This document shows positions 11,430 to 23,857 of a stretch of 64,000 nt of DNA, piece by piece; positions within the stretch are counted from its first letter, which is position 1; each line of letters opens with the position of its first letter. The DNA lies in assembly GCF_000471905.2 (NCBI RefSeq), contig NW_006500010.1:2451947-2515946 (forward strand), in the 5' to 3' direction. The stretch comes from Amborella trichopoda (Eukaryota > Streptophyta > Magnoliopsida > Amborellales > Amborellaceae). A program made the translations under genes and the position numbers. The notes beneath the pieces were generated by a model. That model was not told the origin of the DNA and did not search any database. It saw only the letters and a program-made list of their open reading frames with translations.

Positions 11430-11770
11430 AAAATTTGGGGAGAGAGAGAGAGGATTTATGCTCGGTCGAATGAGCCAAGAGATACATGAACAAACAAAAA
11501 ACTTTTTAAAGAAGTTTTCTTTTGGATAATAAAATAATACAACTACATTTGTTTTTGAGTAATAATACAACTACATAGTTCCTTTCCCTTAAAAGAACTA
11601 GTGCTTTTAGGTTTATTAAAATTTGGGGAGAGAGAAAGGATTTGTGCTTTGTCAAATGAACCAAGAGATACATGAACAAACAAAAAACTTTTTAAAGAAG
11701 TTTTCTTTTCGATCAAAAAATAATACAACTTTATTTGTTTCTTTTACCTTAAAAGAACTAGTGCTTTAGA
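11430..11770 (+). repeat. Two-unit tandem duplication, about 188 bp
   Basis: Both units begin AATTTGGGGAGAGAGA and share GAGATACATGAACAAACAAA and a CTTAAAAGAACTAGTGCTTT end. They differ by scattered substitutions and small indels. Confidence 0.8.
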
Positions 11771-11875
11771 ACCTTTATTAAAAACCATACCTTTTCAAAC
11801 TTTTCTTTAAAAAGAAAATCTCTTTTGTGGAGAATCAGTGTTCTAAAACAAGTCTTGCTAAGTATACTGAAGAAA

Positions 11876-11923
11876 GGAGCATGTTATATGCTAAATATTG
11901 GAGCATGTTATATGCTAAATATT
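11876..11923 (+). repeat. Two-unit tandem repeat, 24 bp
   Basis: GGAGCATGTTATATGCTAAA plus ATATT-type end, in two nearly identical copies at 11876 and 11900. Confidence 0.85.
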
Positions 11924-12656
11924 GAACAACATACACACAAGACGAGGATGGAAAGTTAGACATGGGTTTGTTGGGGGCAAGATGTTGGATGTAAAATTTA
12001 ATAGATGAAAATGTGTCACAATATTCGCAGGATTATATTTTGAACTTTGTTCTCAAACAATAACATATATTAACCACTGTATTTCAAATCTAATGGCCAA
12101 TGATGATTGTTTCTTCCTTGTATAAAAAATAAGTGACCTCATTATATATATTTCCTAAAATAAAAAGAGCATGTATACTATAGTATCGTGTGAGTATAGT
12201 TTACTTCTACTCCCTCAGTCAAAAGACCTAGTTGAGACAATCTTGTCAATCTGAAATTTTGGGATCTACTAAAGAATTAAAAGATGATTATTCTAAAAAA
12301 AAATATTGAAATTTGAGTTTTCTAACGTAGAATCATCTAAAAATTGGAGCGTCTCTATTCAATCTCAACACATTATTTTTTTTCAAGTGTACGAAGGGTA
12401 CAATTAGGTTACTTTTTTTTATTGAGGTTAAACTATGAGTAGAAGAGGTTTCATTCCAAAATTTGAAATCCTAAAATTAATTCTAGCTAGGGGTTTACAT
12501 GAGGGAATAAATGGACATTCTACTCCTACTGGAATAAAATATCTTTTGGCCAATAAAAATTAAGTCGTATGAACCACTCAAACCTGAAGTTTAAATGAGG
12601 TTCTGTTTGGATGAGCTCACTTTTTAAATACAAAAAGTGAGAATTATACAAGGTAA

Positions 12657-13000
12657 GTAAGATGCAATTTCAACTGCTCAAAAAATAGTAAAGATGGGCA
12701 TATTGATAAAGGATACAGTTTGTATAGGTGTATAACCCCCCTCCCCTCCTTTAAACAAACAAAATAATGCGCACCTCCAAAACCTATTGAAAAATGCAGT
12801 TCCGATGCCGGAATAATTAAAGTAGCCGGAAATAATTAAAGTAAGATGCAATTTTAACTGCTCCAAAAATAGTAAAGATGGGCATATTGACAAAGGATAC
12901 AGTTTGTATAGGTGTATAAACCCCCTCCCCTCCTTTAAACAATCAAAATAATGCGCCTATTGAAAAATGCAGTTCCGATGCCGGGAATTCTTAAGATAGC
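12657..13000 (+). repeat. Tandem duplication, about 185 bp
   Basis: Unit starts TAAGATGCAATTT at 12657 and 12842. Both contain GGGCATATTGA(T/C)AAAGGATA, a C-rich CCCCTCCCCTCC stretch and a CAGTTCCGATGCCGG end. The second unit lacks part of the middle. Confidence 0.85.
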
Positions 13001-13100
13001 CTGAAAATTTGTTTTTTACCCCAAGTTAGGTAGTGCAAAGGTCTAAAAATTTGTTTGTTAAACTATTTGTCAAAAAAAAATTTTGTTTGTAAACTCATTT

Positions 13101-13511
13101 AAAAAATTTGTATAAGGTTGCAACCTTAAATTGTAGAATTAAGGATGCACCTCAAAAATTCATTGCAAAAGGTTTTTTTAATGTTGAAAAACCCTCTAAT
13201 TGATCATCTCGGCATCAAGATGTATGAATGTAAAAAAAAAAGATTTTGAGTTTCTCAAAAATAGTGCATCTTGCAACATATTATCTAGACCATCCATTTT
13301 CAAGATTTTCATATGTTTGTAGATCTAATTGATTTTCCTAAACCCTAAATCCCTTTTGGAGTTTAAAAATTTATAATTAGATGTGAAAATAGATTTTTAG
13401 ATAATTTTAAGAATTTTTTACACCAAAATTGCATGTTATGATAAAATTTGGAGGTGCCCCTTAATTGGATGGTTTGAAGTTTGAAGTTGTAACCTTATAA
13501 AAACCACACCC
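13101..13511 (+). mobile_element. MULE-like MITE, AAGGTTGCAACCTT subfamily (M14)
   Basis: Carries the intact tip palindrome near 13115-13128 (AAGGTTGCAACCTT) and ends GTTGTAACCTTATAA then AAACCACACCC. The centre is typical. No clear 9-bp flank was found on the left. Confidence 0.7.
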
Positions 13512-13561
13512 TTATTGTTTTTTACACAATCTTGGTAATATCCCAATAATAGAGATGCACA

Positions 13562-15632
13562 TGAAACAAAGACCTCTATGATCTTCTATCGGGGAATCCA
13601 TTTTTTTTATTTTTCCTTCACCCTTTTCTTTTGGCAAAGATCACTTACATGTGGTCTTTATTAGAATAAGATAAATTTTAAAATAAAATCAACATAACAA
13701 GCAAACCAAGATCTTAACAACTTGATGCCATTGAAACAACTATGTATAAGATTGCAAGAAACAAAAGGAAGAGTGTCGAAGATTACCTTAACCAGGCTTA
13801 TTACACCCTACACCGAGTCACAACGATCCGATAACGCGGGGTCAACGGTCTAGCTTCAATCTTGAATCAAGAAAGCAAATTTCGGCCAAGCCACATCAAT
13901 GGAACATGAACCCTTTTGATCACAAACTCAAACTCTAGTTGAATTCTCTTAGCAACCTAGTTTGAAAGAGATAGATTTTCTTTTTGCTAAATCATAAAGT
14001 CCTTAGCCATAAATCCATATTTGAGAGATATGAGAGAGAAGAACTTCATAGCCTAAACCCTTAGGTTCTTTGAGAGATAGGAGAGAGAAGAACTTCATAA
14101 CCTAAACCCTTAGATTCTTTGAGAGATAGGAGAGAGAAGAACTTCATAACCTAAACCCTTAGGTTCTTTCACAATGTAGGAGAAAGAGATAAAAAATGAG
14201 AGAGATAAACTTTCTTAAGAGAGAGAGATAGAAAGATAATATGTAGAGATTTTAGGTAAAAACAATCCTTTTTTTTATAGGTTTGAACAAGATTATGGTT
14301 TCATAGGGTTTTCTTTGGCTTGTCTCTTCTTGTGAGATTGAACATAGACCGTCGATCAAGAGTGACTTGTGGGGTGAGAGATCTGAGCCATCCATTCCAT
14401 AGATGGGCCATCAACATAATAGAAGGTGCGTGGACCATTATCTCCATTTCATTAACCATTTTCTCATCAATAGAAATTAGATAATTTAAATCTAATTAAA
14501 ATATTATTCATTCCATAATCTTTCACAAAATATTCCAAAAATATATCAAGTCAATGTGCACTTTCAATATTTGGTTAAAATATTTCATATCTTATTTGAC
14601 CACGTGTCATAACATAATATTACCAAAACATGAAATAACTTAAACTCCAAGAAAGAATCTAATGGGTGGGGCGTGCCACCCATGTGTGGCACATGTGGGC
14701 CCCATCCACTTGACACATGGTGGGCCTATGTGCACTATGGGCCCCTCCATGATATTTTATATAATTTTAAATTCTAAAAAAAAATTCTAAAACATTATTT
14801 GAATTTTTATAATTTTGTAAAATCAATATCTTCATTTTTATAGGTTCAAAACAAGTAATAAATAAAATATCAAATGACTCATAAAAATTCAAATAATAAT
14901 TCTAAAATAATTTCTATCATAAAACAAACATAATTAAATTAACTTGATGGGAAATGGATCCATATGGTTAAGGAATTTAATATGCAATCATGGGGCACTC
15001 TTCCTTCAACTGTGGACTACAGACCACACTTGCTTTATCGAACCGACCCAGTGTTTCCCATGACCCATAGTTCAAGCAGAGGCTCATTAGCGGGTCACTA
15101 AAGTCTGGCGGATGAGCCAAAGAATCACAATCCCAATCTGTAGATTATAGGTCCTCTCTTAGAGACAAGTCAATGTCACCAAGACCTTATGCGACCACTA
15201 CTCTATGGCCTATAGGGGTATCTCTCGCAAATGTATACGCTTCACCCTAAAAGGTGGATATCTGGCTTTCTCGAATGATCTATCGATATGCATGCCGTGT
15301 GATGATACATGGATGAGGTTTTGGCCCCTGTCTTTGTAGGCCACTATCACACACAAGGGTCACACAGTCCCTCGGCTCACTCATCCGGGCATGTTCTTCG
15401 ACCTCATCAATGGCTAACTCATAAACCCTCATCGGTTTGTTCTTTATGCCTAGGTAACATGGGTTTTTCTCAATCGACTAGCCTAGATCGTTAAGCACAA
15501 ATCGGTATCAGCAAACCATCGTTTGCTTAGTATGGTCCACGAGGGACCACACTCCCACTAAGTTCATGTTCTATTATGTCATTTCATTTTACAAGCACTC
15601 ATAAGGCCTTTAAAAGTCACATAAACCCAGCA
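13562..15632 (-). repeat. 3' LTR of the copia fossil
   Basis: About 2.07 kb, aligned end to end with 19456-21444. It carries a three-unit 49-bp tandem repeat at 14021-14167 (TTGAGAGATA...CTTAGGTTC type) where the other LTR has a single unit. Confidence 0.8.
14021..14167 (+). repeat. Three-unit 49-bp tandem repeat inside the LTR
   Basis: Units begin TTGAGAGATA at 14021, 14070 and 14119 and include AACTTCATAACCTAAACCC. The matching LTR shows one unit near 19926. Confidence 0.9.
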
Positions 15633-15651
15633 TCTCTCACTTGACCTTTGA

Positions 15652-16215
15652 ATGCATTACATTTATCACTTTCTCACTCTTTCTTATTCTCATCTTTCTC
15701 TCCCAATTGCAATCTCTCTCAAGCTTTTTTACTTATTCTCTGAATACATTAATCATGGCTTTCACCATCAATCTTTTCATAAAAGGATTTATAGAGGCAA
15801 CACATTTTTCTCTTTGCTCCTCAAATCTCATCCTAAAATTGGTTGTAGCTCATCTTTCACATTGCATCGCAAATCATGGACCTATTGTCGCAAAAGACCA
15901 TCACGTACCCTCATCGTACGAGGTCGTATGTTCATGGGCTCAAAAGAGTTCTTCAAAGAAGCTGCTCCCTTTTGTAGTCATACAACCAGCACCAAACAAT
16001 TGGGTTCCATGGGTGAACAACATTATAGTATGTTATTCCATTTGACATGTCAAATACTAGCAGGTACGCCCACTGGAATATTTAGTTTATCTGGATCTGG
16101 ATCTTTCTCAATCTCACCTCATTCCTCTATTGATACAAACATGGTTTTATATGCTTGGAGTTCTTATGGAATCATGGCTCTTTTGATACGCATATCGTCA
16201 ACGTGCTGTCACTGA
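15652..16215 (+). other. Antisense open frame between RNase H and the 3' LTR of the copia fossil
   Basis: A 187-codon open frame runs opposite to the element's sense strand, in the space between RNase H and the LTR. A second overlapping frame is open too (15641-16045). Neither resembles a family I know. Some plant LTR elements carry extra antisense frames in this position, but chance openness in decayed DNA is at least as likely. Confidence 0.25.
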
Positions 16216-16221
16216 AAATTC

Positions 16222-16548
16222 TTACTGCCTCACAACACACGAGGTGAAAGTCAAGTCGATTAAGAAATTTCTTAATCCATCGGACTCCTTGATCACCAAA
16301 CAGCACACCACGTACTCTGCCTTTATGGTAGACAATTTCGTCACATCCTGTTTATTTGATTTCCAAGAAACTGTACCTCCTCCAAGTATGAACATATATC
16401 TAGATGTAGACTTCGCATCATCTAGATCTGTGAGATAGCTTGCACCTGTATATCTGAATATCCAAGTGGCTAAAAAAATATGGGACTGTAGCAACACCCA
16501 CTCAATTATTGCACATACAACATATACATTCTCAACATTCTTATACAT
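16222..16548 (-). pseudogene. Copia RNase H remnant
   Basis: Translated on the minus strand it shows the copia RNase H pattern: a YLTDLDDAKSTSRYMF segment, then GGGTVSWKSNKQ, LSTIKAEYV and LRNFLIDL. It supports both the copia assignment and the minus orientation. It is a fossil part of the element. Confidence 0.8.
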
Positions 16549-17404
16549 ATATCATGAGGTAGCATATCAAGTCTCATGCAATATTTAATTCAATACCCGT
16601 TGGTTTCATAATATGCAAAAACCTTCATGAACCACAAAGGTTCAACCACACTAAACATTTTTGGTAGTAAATTCATACAAAATAAGTTATCTAATTAACA
16701 TAATATGTGTCAGGGAAGCCCAACATGATGGCATTCTTACAACATTCCCTATGGTTCAAAGTCTTAGGTAATCGAGGATTCTAAATAACTAAAAACATGG
16801 GTCAAGGCATATAGGTATTTAAAAAAAAACAATGCATGATAGTTTTTCTCCCACTTTTATAAATACATTCAAGACATAATGTTTTTCTTTTTAATAAAAA
16901 AAATTTGACTTAGTATATATATATAAATTCACAAGCAATAGTTATATCATAATATGACAGTTTAAAATGGTTTTCATAAAGACTTAATGGACCTTAAAAG
17001 ACTATGTTGTTTTTTCAAAACCATATTCATAAACTTAAGCTTTTATCAAATTATTCAATTTAATTATAAAATACATGATTCGCCTTCATAAATCATTTTA
17101 CCACATTCACCTTTTATTTCCTACCAAGTCAAGTTCATGGCCACAAAAACAAATCACATATACCATTTTATAATTTTATCCAAAATAAAATACAACTAAA
17201 TAATGTCTATTAAAGCCTTGACAAAATACTTTCTTTGTGGCAATTATGGAGAATTTATCAAGAGATCATCATCACATGCAACACATCATATTATAGACAT
17301 TATTGAGAGGATGGTCACCAAGACCAAGTTCCATCATAATACTCCCTTTGTGCTTACATATTTGAATGAGCTACACCCATCTCTAGTATTTCATCCTTAA
17401 GGCT

Positions 17405-17505
17405 NNNNNNNNNNNNNNNNNNNNNNNNNNNNNNNNNNNNNNNNNNNNNNNNNNNNNNNNNNNNNNNNNNNNNNNNNNNNNNNNNNNNNNNNNNNNNNNN
17501 NNNNN
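17405..17505. other. Assembly gap (101 N)
   Basis: Unknown sequence inside the internal region of the copia fossil; true length not known. Confidence 1.
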
Positions 17506-18029
17506 TCCATACATATTCATAAACAGTTAGCAAAAATATAACCAAAGCATATTAAACAAAGTTATTGATTCATGTTTCCCTATATGACCTTACCATAAAA
17601 TGTGGGATAAATTTCATACCTTAAATCCATGTAGTGTAGTACTTGGGCTTTCTTGATTCATTGTTTTTACTTGTTTGGCAAGCTTTTATGATCTTGAAAG
17701 TGCATGCAACTGATGGAGAATATATTGGTCATTAGTTTCACATGTCACGAAGTGTTCATCTCTTCAGCACTTGGATTCTCATGTCTTATACCGTGAAGAA
17801 AATATCTTCTTCATCCCATTATTTCAAGTATCACAATTTCGATTCTCCCATTGATTTTTAGCGTTTCTATGTTGCCACCAAGTCTCTCTGTATATCCCTT
17901 TATTTCGAAGAAACCAATATATTTTATAGGTATTGTGTTTCTTCTTCTTTCTGTTATTTTTAGATCGAATACTCTTCACATAGAGTGTCATATCTTGTCA
18001 ACTCTGTATTACCTCTCTCTGAAGTTTTA

Positions 18030-19300
18030 TTATATAGCTCATTATAAAACCTCTTTAAATGAGGCCAAAAAAAAGGTTTTCATTCTTAAGAATCCAAAGA
18101 TGTGTCTTAACATGTCACATCTTTTTAATTTACTGCAAAATAGAATTTGAGCATCCCATGATAAAAATCTGATATCTCTCAACTCATAAAGAGTTAATCT
18201 TCGAATCTTTTTAAGTATTGAAATAGATTCAAAAAAATATAAAATAATGCTCAATTCCATCCCTAAATTACACCATTTAGTGAATATTCATTTTAGTGAC
18301 ATTTATGTCACAATGCAATTTTTTTAGTTGAAAATCAGATTAAACACCTCTCAATAAAAAATTTGTTTCTCTCAATCCTCAAAGAATTTCTTCTTGAAAT
18401 CTTTTGTGTTGAAAACTAGACTCAAAACCAAATCATAACATCATAGTTTAAATCCCAAATAATATTTTTCTTCAGAGAAATAAATAAGTGACATTTACGT
18501 CACAAAATAAATCATACTGCAGAATTCCAGGATGAACATTATCTAATAAAATTGTCTTTTCTCTCTACCATCATGGAGTTTTCCTTTTAAACCATTTTTA
18601 TTTGAAATTAGACACATAATAGTAACACATATATTTTCACAAATCTTATATCACTCTGTTAAGTAGGCTTGATAAATATCGTTATTCATGTCTTCAATGA
18701 AGGACATACCAAATTACAGAAAATTCAAGATGACCTCTCTTTAATCCAAAATTTTTATTCTTTTCTTCCCATAAATATTTCTCTCTCAAATAAATTTTAT
18801 TAAAAATTAGACTTAGAATGGAAGTCTAAAAATTTAGTGTGAAGCATAAAGCATTCTGTTAAGAATAGAAATTAAATCTTAACTTCCAAGTCATGAAAAT
18901 AATTTTTGTTGTAGAAAACAACACTTACGCATCATTCAATAAATTGATAATATCTTTCAAACAGTAAGGATTTTCTTAATGAAACATTTGTTGTTTGAAA
19001 GTATACTCAATTTAGGAGTCACAGTCCAATTTTACCTAGAAATAAAATCATCTGGTTAGTAAAAAAAATCACGGAACTCAATAGACAGTTCTTGAATTTT
19101 GTATGGTCAAAACTGACACCCTTCATTGTTAAGTCCATAACTCTCAATTCCTATAGGATCTCCCACTGAAATTTTGCAGGCAAATCCTACTATTAAAGAC
19201 ACAAATTATCAATGAAGTATGCAATTGAAAAATACCTCATTATATTCTTCATATCACTACTCCAAAATAGCCCAGAATACTAATTATGTAGAGTGCCTTT
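18030..19300 (-). repeat. Degenerate tandem array, about 193-bp period, in the copia leader
   Basis: Two words recur in register. 'TTGAAA(N)TAGA(C/T)TC'-like sites start near 18218, 18409, 18602, 18800 and 18996. 'T(C)TCTCAA(C)TC'-like sites lie near 18173, 18367, 18559, 18953 and 19140. Steps are about 190-198 bp, giving six or so diverged units. The array lies directly next to the primer site, where the leader before gag is expected. Confidence 0.6.
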
Positions 19301-19442
19301 TCGGTGTTGGAATATCTCAATAATTCTTAATCGTAGGTATATTTCTTGATCACAAAGGTCATTAGCTTTCTTATATCTCATTCCCAAGCTTGATCTAAAC
19401 TCAATACAGAGAAAATATAACTAATGGCATCAAGTATCAATA

Positions 19443-19455
19443 TCTCTGATATCAA
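19443..19455 (-). other. Candidate primer-binding site of the copia fossil
   Basis: On the minus strand the bases right after the LTR read TTGATATCAGAGA. This resembles the site complementary to initiator-Met tRNA (TGGTATCAGAGC), with a few differences. Confidence 0.6.
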
Positions 19456-21444
19456 TGAAAGAAGGACCTATGTGATCTTTTACCGGGGAATACATTTTTT
19501 TTTTTTTGCGTCACCCATTTTTTTTTGGCAAAATATCACTTACATGCAGTCTTTATTATAATAAGATAAATTTCAAAATAAAATCAACATAACAATAAAA
19601 CCAAGATCTTAACAACTTGATGCCATGTAAACAACTATGTACTATGCTTGAGAATAAAAGATAAGATTGCAAGAAACAAAGGATGAGTGCTGGACATTAC
19701 CTCAACTGAGCATATTACACCCCACATCAAGTCACCACCATCCGATGGCGCGGGATCAACGGTCTAGCTTCAATCTCAAACCGGGATAACAAATTTCGGC
19801 CAAGCCACACCAATAGAACATAAACCCTTTTGATCACAAAGTCAAACTCTAGGTGAATTCTCTTAGCAACCTAGTTTGAGAGAAATGAATTCTCTTTTTG
19901 CTAAACCCTTAACCATAAATCTATATTTGAGAGATATGATAAAGAAGAATTTCATAACCTAAACCCTTAGGTTCTTTCACAATGTGGGAGAAAAAGATCA
20001 AACATGAGAGAGATAAACTTTCTTAAGAGGGAGAGATAGAAAGATAAGGTGTAGAGATTTTAGGTAGAGACAATCCTTTTTTTTATAGGCTTGAACAAGA
20101 TTAGGGTTTCTTAGGGTTTTCCTTGACTTGCCCCTTTTTGTGAGATTGAATATAGACCGTCGATCAAGGTGACTTGTGGGGTGAGAGATCTGAACCATCC
20201 ATTAACATTATAGAAGGTGCTTGAACCATCATCTCCTTTTCCTTAACCATTTTTCCATCAATAGAAATTAGATAAATTAAATCTAATTAAAATATATGCA
20301 TTCCATAATCTTTCACAAAATATTCCAAAGACATATCAAGTCAATATATACACTTTCAATATATGGTCAAAATATTTCATATCTTATTTGACCACATGCA
20401 ATAACATAATATTACCAAAACATAAAATAACTTAAACTCCAAGAAATAATCCAATGGATAGGGTGTGCCACCCATGTGTGGCACATGTGGGCCCCACCCA
20501 CTTGACACATGGTGGGCTCATGTGCACTATGGGCTTCTCCATGATATTTTATATAATTTTAAATTATCAAAAAAACTTCTAAAACATTATTTGAATTTTA
20601 TAATTTTGTAAAATCATTATCTTCATTTTTACAAGTCGAAAACAAACAATAAATAAAATATCAAATGACTCATAAAAATTCCAATAATAATTCTAAAATA
20701 ATTTCTGTCATAAAACAAAAATAATTAAATTAACTTGATGGGAAATGGATCCTTATGGTTAAGGAATTTAATCAGCAATCATGGGGCACTCCACCTTCAA
20801 CTGTGGACTACAGACCAAACTTGCCTTATCGAACCGATCCAGTGTTTCCCATGACCCACAGTCTAAGCAGGGGCCCATTAACGGGTCACCAAAGTCTGGA
20901 GGATGAGCCAAGGGGTCGCAATCCTAGTCTGTGGATTACAATTCCTCCTTTAGAGACAAGTCAAGGTCACCAAGACTTTATACGACCACAGCTCTATGGC
21001 GCATAGGGGTATCTCTCGCACATGCATACACTTCACTCTAAAAGATGGATTTCTGGCTTTCCCGAACGATCTATCGATATGCATATCATGTGATGGTACA
21101 TGGATGAGGTTTTGGCCACTGTCTCTGTACGCTACCATCATACATAAGAGTCACACAGTCCCTCGGCTCACTCATCTGTACATGTTCTCCGATCTCATCA
21201 AGAGCTAACCCATTAACCCTCATCGGTTTGTTCTTCATGCCTAAGTAATATAGGTTTTTTCCAACCGACTGGCCTAGATCGTTAAGCACAGATCGATATC
21301 AGCGAACCATCGTTTTCTTAGTATGGTCCACGAGGGACCACACTCCTACTGAGTGGGACCACACTCCCACTGAGTTCATGTTCTACTATATCATTTCATT
21401 TCATAAGCACTCATAAAGCTTTTAAAAACCACATAAACCCAACA
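19456..21444 (-). repeat. 5' LTR of the copia fossil
   Basis: About 1.99 kb, collinear with 13562-15632. It carries a small extra duplication of a 'GGGACCACACTCC(T/C)ACTGAG' unit near 21340-21370 that the other LTR lacks. Confidence 0.8.
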
Positions 21445-22033
21445 ACATATCACTGCATCTAAGTGGGCACATGAAACAAGCACCTACCTTTGGATGAAGC
21501 AAACCACAAGTTATGAAATCACATATAAGTTGTTCCACACCTCGTAGGTTCAAAACTCCACTGAAATCTTCTCATAAACATTGTCTTTAAAATTTTTGTG
21601 AACCAATGGGTATTCCTATCGACGGGAGCACCTTCTACTTCATGGTTTTTTATACAATTTAGCACTTTATCTCTTTTCTGCTACTCCAACTCATGGTCAT
21701 ATGTATTTTTTATGGTATTGTGAAATGAAATCAAAAGATGTTAAAGTTAAATGAGTGATCTCTTGTTTGTATTTGATAATTTTCCTTGAATTTTAAAATT
21801 AGAATCACACCCTTTATCTCTCCACTTTCTATGAAATTTTGAACTCTTATTTTAAAAGATGAAGTTTCTATAAGGCCTCTCATTCAAATCCTCGTCGGGT
21901 AAGCACTTTGGACAACAGAAAGCTCCATGAGGGCTCTAAAACAAATTTCCAACAACGATAATGAATTTTGAAACTAAAAAAATTACAAAACTTGTGGATC
22001 TCTATGAACACTTCTTTTGTCAATTTAGATAAT
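21445..22033. other. Intergenic, no gene seen
   Basis: A 'CACATGAAACAAGCACCTAC' word at about 21468 resembles the start of the adjoining LTR, but the likeness ends within 25 bp. Nothing else is recognisable. Confidence 0.4.
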
Positions 22034-22042
22034 TAGTTATAA

Positions 22043-22436
22043 GGAAAAAGTTTATATAGAGCCGAGGCTCTAAACAATCAAATTAGAGCCCATCTCAAAA
22101 ATTTCACTAGAAGAGGTTGTTTTGATGTCCAAATATCCTCAAATTTATCATCTTGAAATTAAGATGCATGAACATGAGAAAAAACTAGATTTCAAGTTTT
22201 GAAAATAGTACATCTTGTAATGCATTTTTTGGCCGTCAATTTTCAAGATTTTTAAGTTTTCATAGATCTACTCGATCTACACTATTTTTTAAGCTTTAAA
22301 TTTTATAATTAAAGATGAAGATATATTTTAAGACTATCACAAAGATTTCCAATATTAAAACTACATTTCTCGATACTATTTGACGGTGCACTTTACTTTG
22401 ATTGTTTAGATCTTCGGCTCTATACAAACTGCACCC
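22043..22436 (+). mobile_element. MULE-like MITE, GAGCC subfamily (M2)
   Basis: 394 bp, with left end GGAAAAAGTTTATATAGAGCC and right end GGCTCTATACAAACTGCACCC. Flanks are TAGTTATAA (22034-22042) and TTGTTATAA (22437-22445), 8 of 9 matching. Confidence 0.75.
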
Positions 22437-22630
22437 TTGTTATAATATACACTATTTTTAGAGTTGAAATCCTAAAATTTTCACATGTCACAACCTTAAT
22501 GTTCAAGCCAAGATGATCGCTGTAAAGGTTTTTTAATGCTTGAATTGCAATTTTCTATGAGGTGAGCTTTACTTATTTTAATAGGGCCACAGTGACCCTA
22601 TCAAACCATTTTTCCTATTTTAAATAAAAA

Positions 22631-22947
22631 GGTGCGGTTTGTATAGAGCATAGGCTCTAAACAATCAAATTAGAGCCTACTTTGAAAGAGTATTGAGAAA
22701 TGAAGTTTCACTATCAGAAATCTTTGTGATAGCCTTAAAATATATTTTTATATTTATTTATAAAGTTTAAAGCTTCAAAAATAGTGTAGATCAACATATC
22801 TATGAAAACTTGAAAATCTTGAAAATTGATGGTCCAAAAATACATTACAAAATACACTATTTCCAAAACTTGAAATAAATTTTTTTCTCATGTCCATGCA
22901 TCTTGATATCGAGATGATAGAGCTTCGGCTCTATATAAACTTTTCCC
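22631..22947 (-). mobile_element. MULE-like MITE, internally shortened (M3)
   Basis: Reverse-oriented copy with both tips, GGTGCGGTTTGTATAGAGC and GGCTCTATATAAACTTTTCCC. It is only 317 bp because about 60 bp inside the second end are missing. It lies 195 bp from M2. Confidence 0.7.
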
Positions 22948-22967
22948 TTTGTAAAAAGGAGGATCTG

Positions 22968-23061
22968 TTATTTTCTATAAGTACACAAGGGACTAGTGGT
23001 GCTGTTTTAAACTCTTATTTTCTATAAGTACACAAGGGAGTAGTGGTGCTGTTTTAAACTC
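22968..23061 (+). repeat. Two-unit tandem repeat, 47 bp
   Basis: TTATTTTCTATAAGTACACA begins each unit at 22968 and 23015. The copies differ at one or two bases. Confidence 0.9.
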
Positions 23062-23280
23062 TTACTATAGCTGCAGTTGCACATGGGACTATCTTATATT
23101 TTCTTTCCAGTAAGTACATAAAAAGTATCAGTCCTCATCAACTTGGGACATGATCATATGCTATGAGTTTCACTAGACATACCATCTCTTGTGGCTTGTT
23201 GGTTTTGTTGTGTACAAGGCAGACTTAAGAGTATATGCTAATAAGTGAAAAATATCCACATTATTTTTTTTAAAAAAAAA

Positions 23281-23664
23281 GGTTTATATAAGGTTGACAC
23301 CTTAAAATGCAGAATTAAGGTGCACCTCTAAAATCTTTCAAAAAAGATTGTTTTGAAGTTAGAAAAACATCTAACTGATTATCTCGATATTGAATTGTAT
23401 AGATATAGAGAGAAAATGAGATTTTAAGACCTAAAACTCATACATCTCACAACACATTATATGAACCGTCCATTTTCAAGATTTTCATGCGTTTATAGAT
23501 ATGCTTGACTTGAATTATTTTTGAAGTTTAAAATATTATAATTAAAGATAAAAATAGATTGTCACACCATCTTAAAAATTTCCATCATCAAAATTGCTTC
23601 TCATGATAAAGTTTAGGGGCGCACCTTAATTTGATTGTTTAAGGTTGCAACCATATGCAAAGCC
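23281..23664 (+). mobile_element. MULE-like MITE, AAGGTTGCAACCTT subfamily (M4)
   Basis: Left end GGTTTATATAAGGTTGACACC, right end TTAAGGTTGCAACCATATGC. Flanking A-runs give at best a 7 of 9 match. Confidence 0.65.
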
Positions 23665-23857
23665 TTAAAAAAATGTGAGGGTTTTAAATGTTGGACTTTT
23701 TTAAAACCCTAAATACTACTATTTTAAAAACCTATATTTCATATCTAGGCGGACCACCCTATGCCACTTTCACGTGGGGCAAAAGATAGCTTGTGTCAAA
23801 CTTTGAAAGAAGACGGTTAAGGTCTAAGGACAAATAAAGAAGAATGAAAAATATAGT

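Larger units (their letters stand above)
13562..21444 (-). mobile_element. Ty1/copia LTR retrotransposon, broken fossil, minus strand
   Basis: A pair of long direct repeats (13562-15632 and 19456-21444) bounds about 3.8 kb of internal DNA. Their outer ends read TG...CA on both sides. Next to the repeat at 19456, on the minus strand, is TTGATATCAGAGA, close to the initiator-Met tRNA primer site used by many plant elements. So the 5' LTR is the right-hand one. A copia RNase H stretch lies just before the 3' LTR, as expected. The internal region holds no intact polyprotein, shows many breaks and includes an assembly gap. The two LTRs differ at many positions and in repeat number, so the insertion is old. 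Five-base flanks were not clearly matched. Confidence 0.8.
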
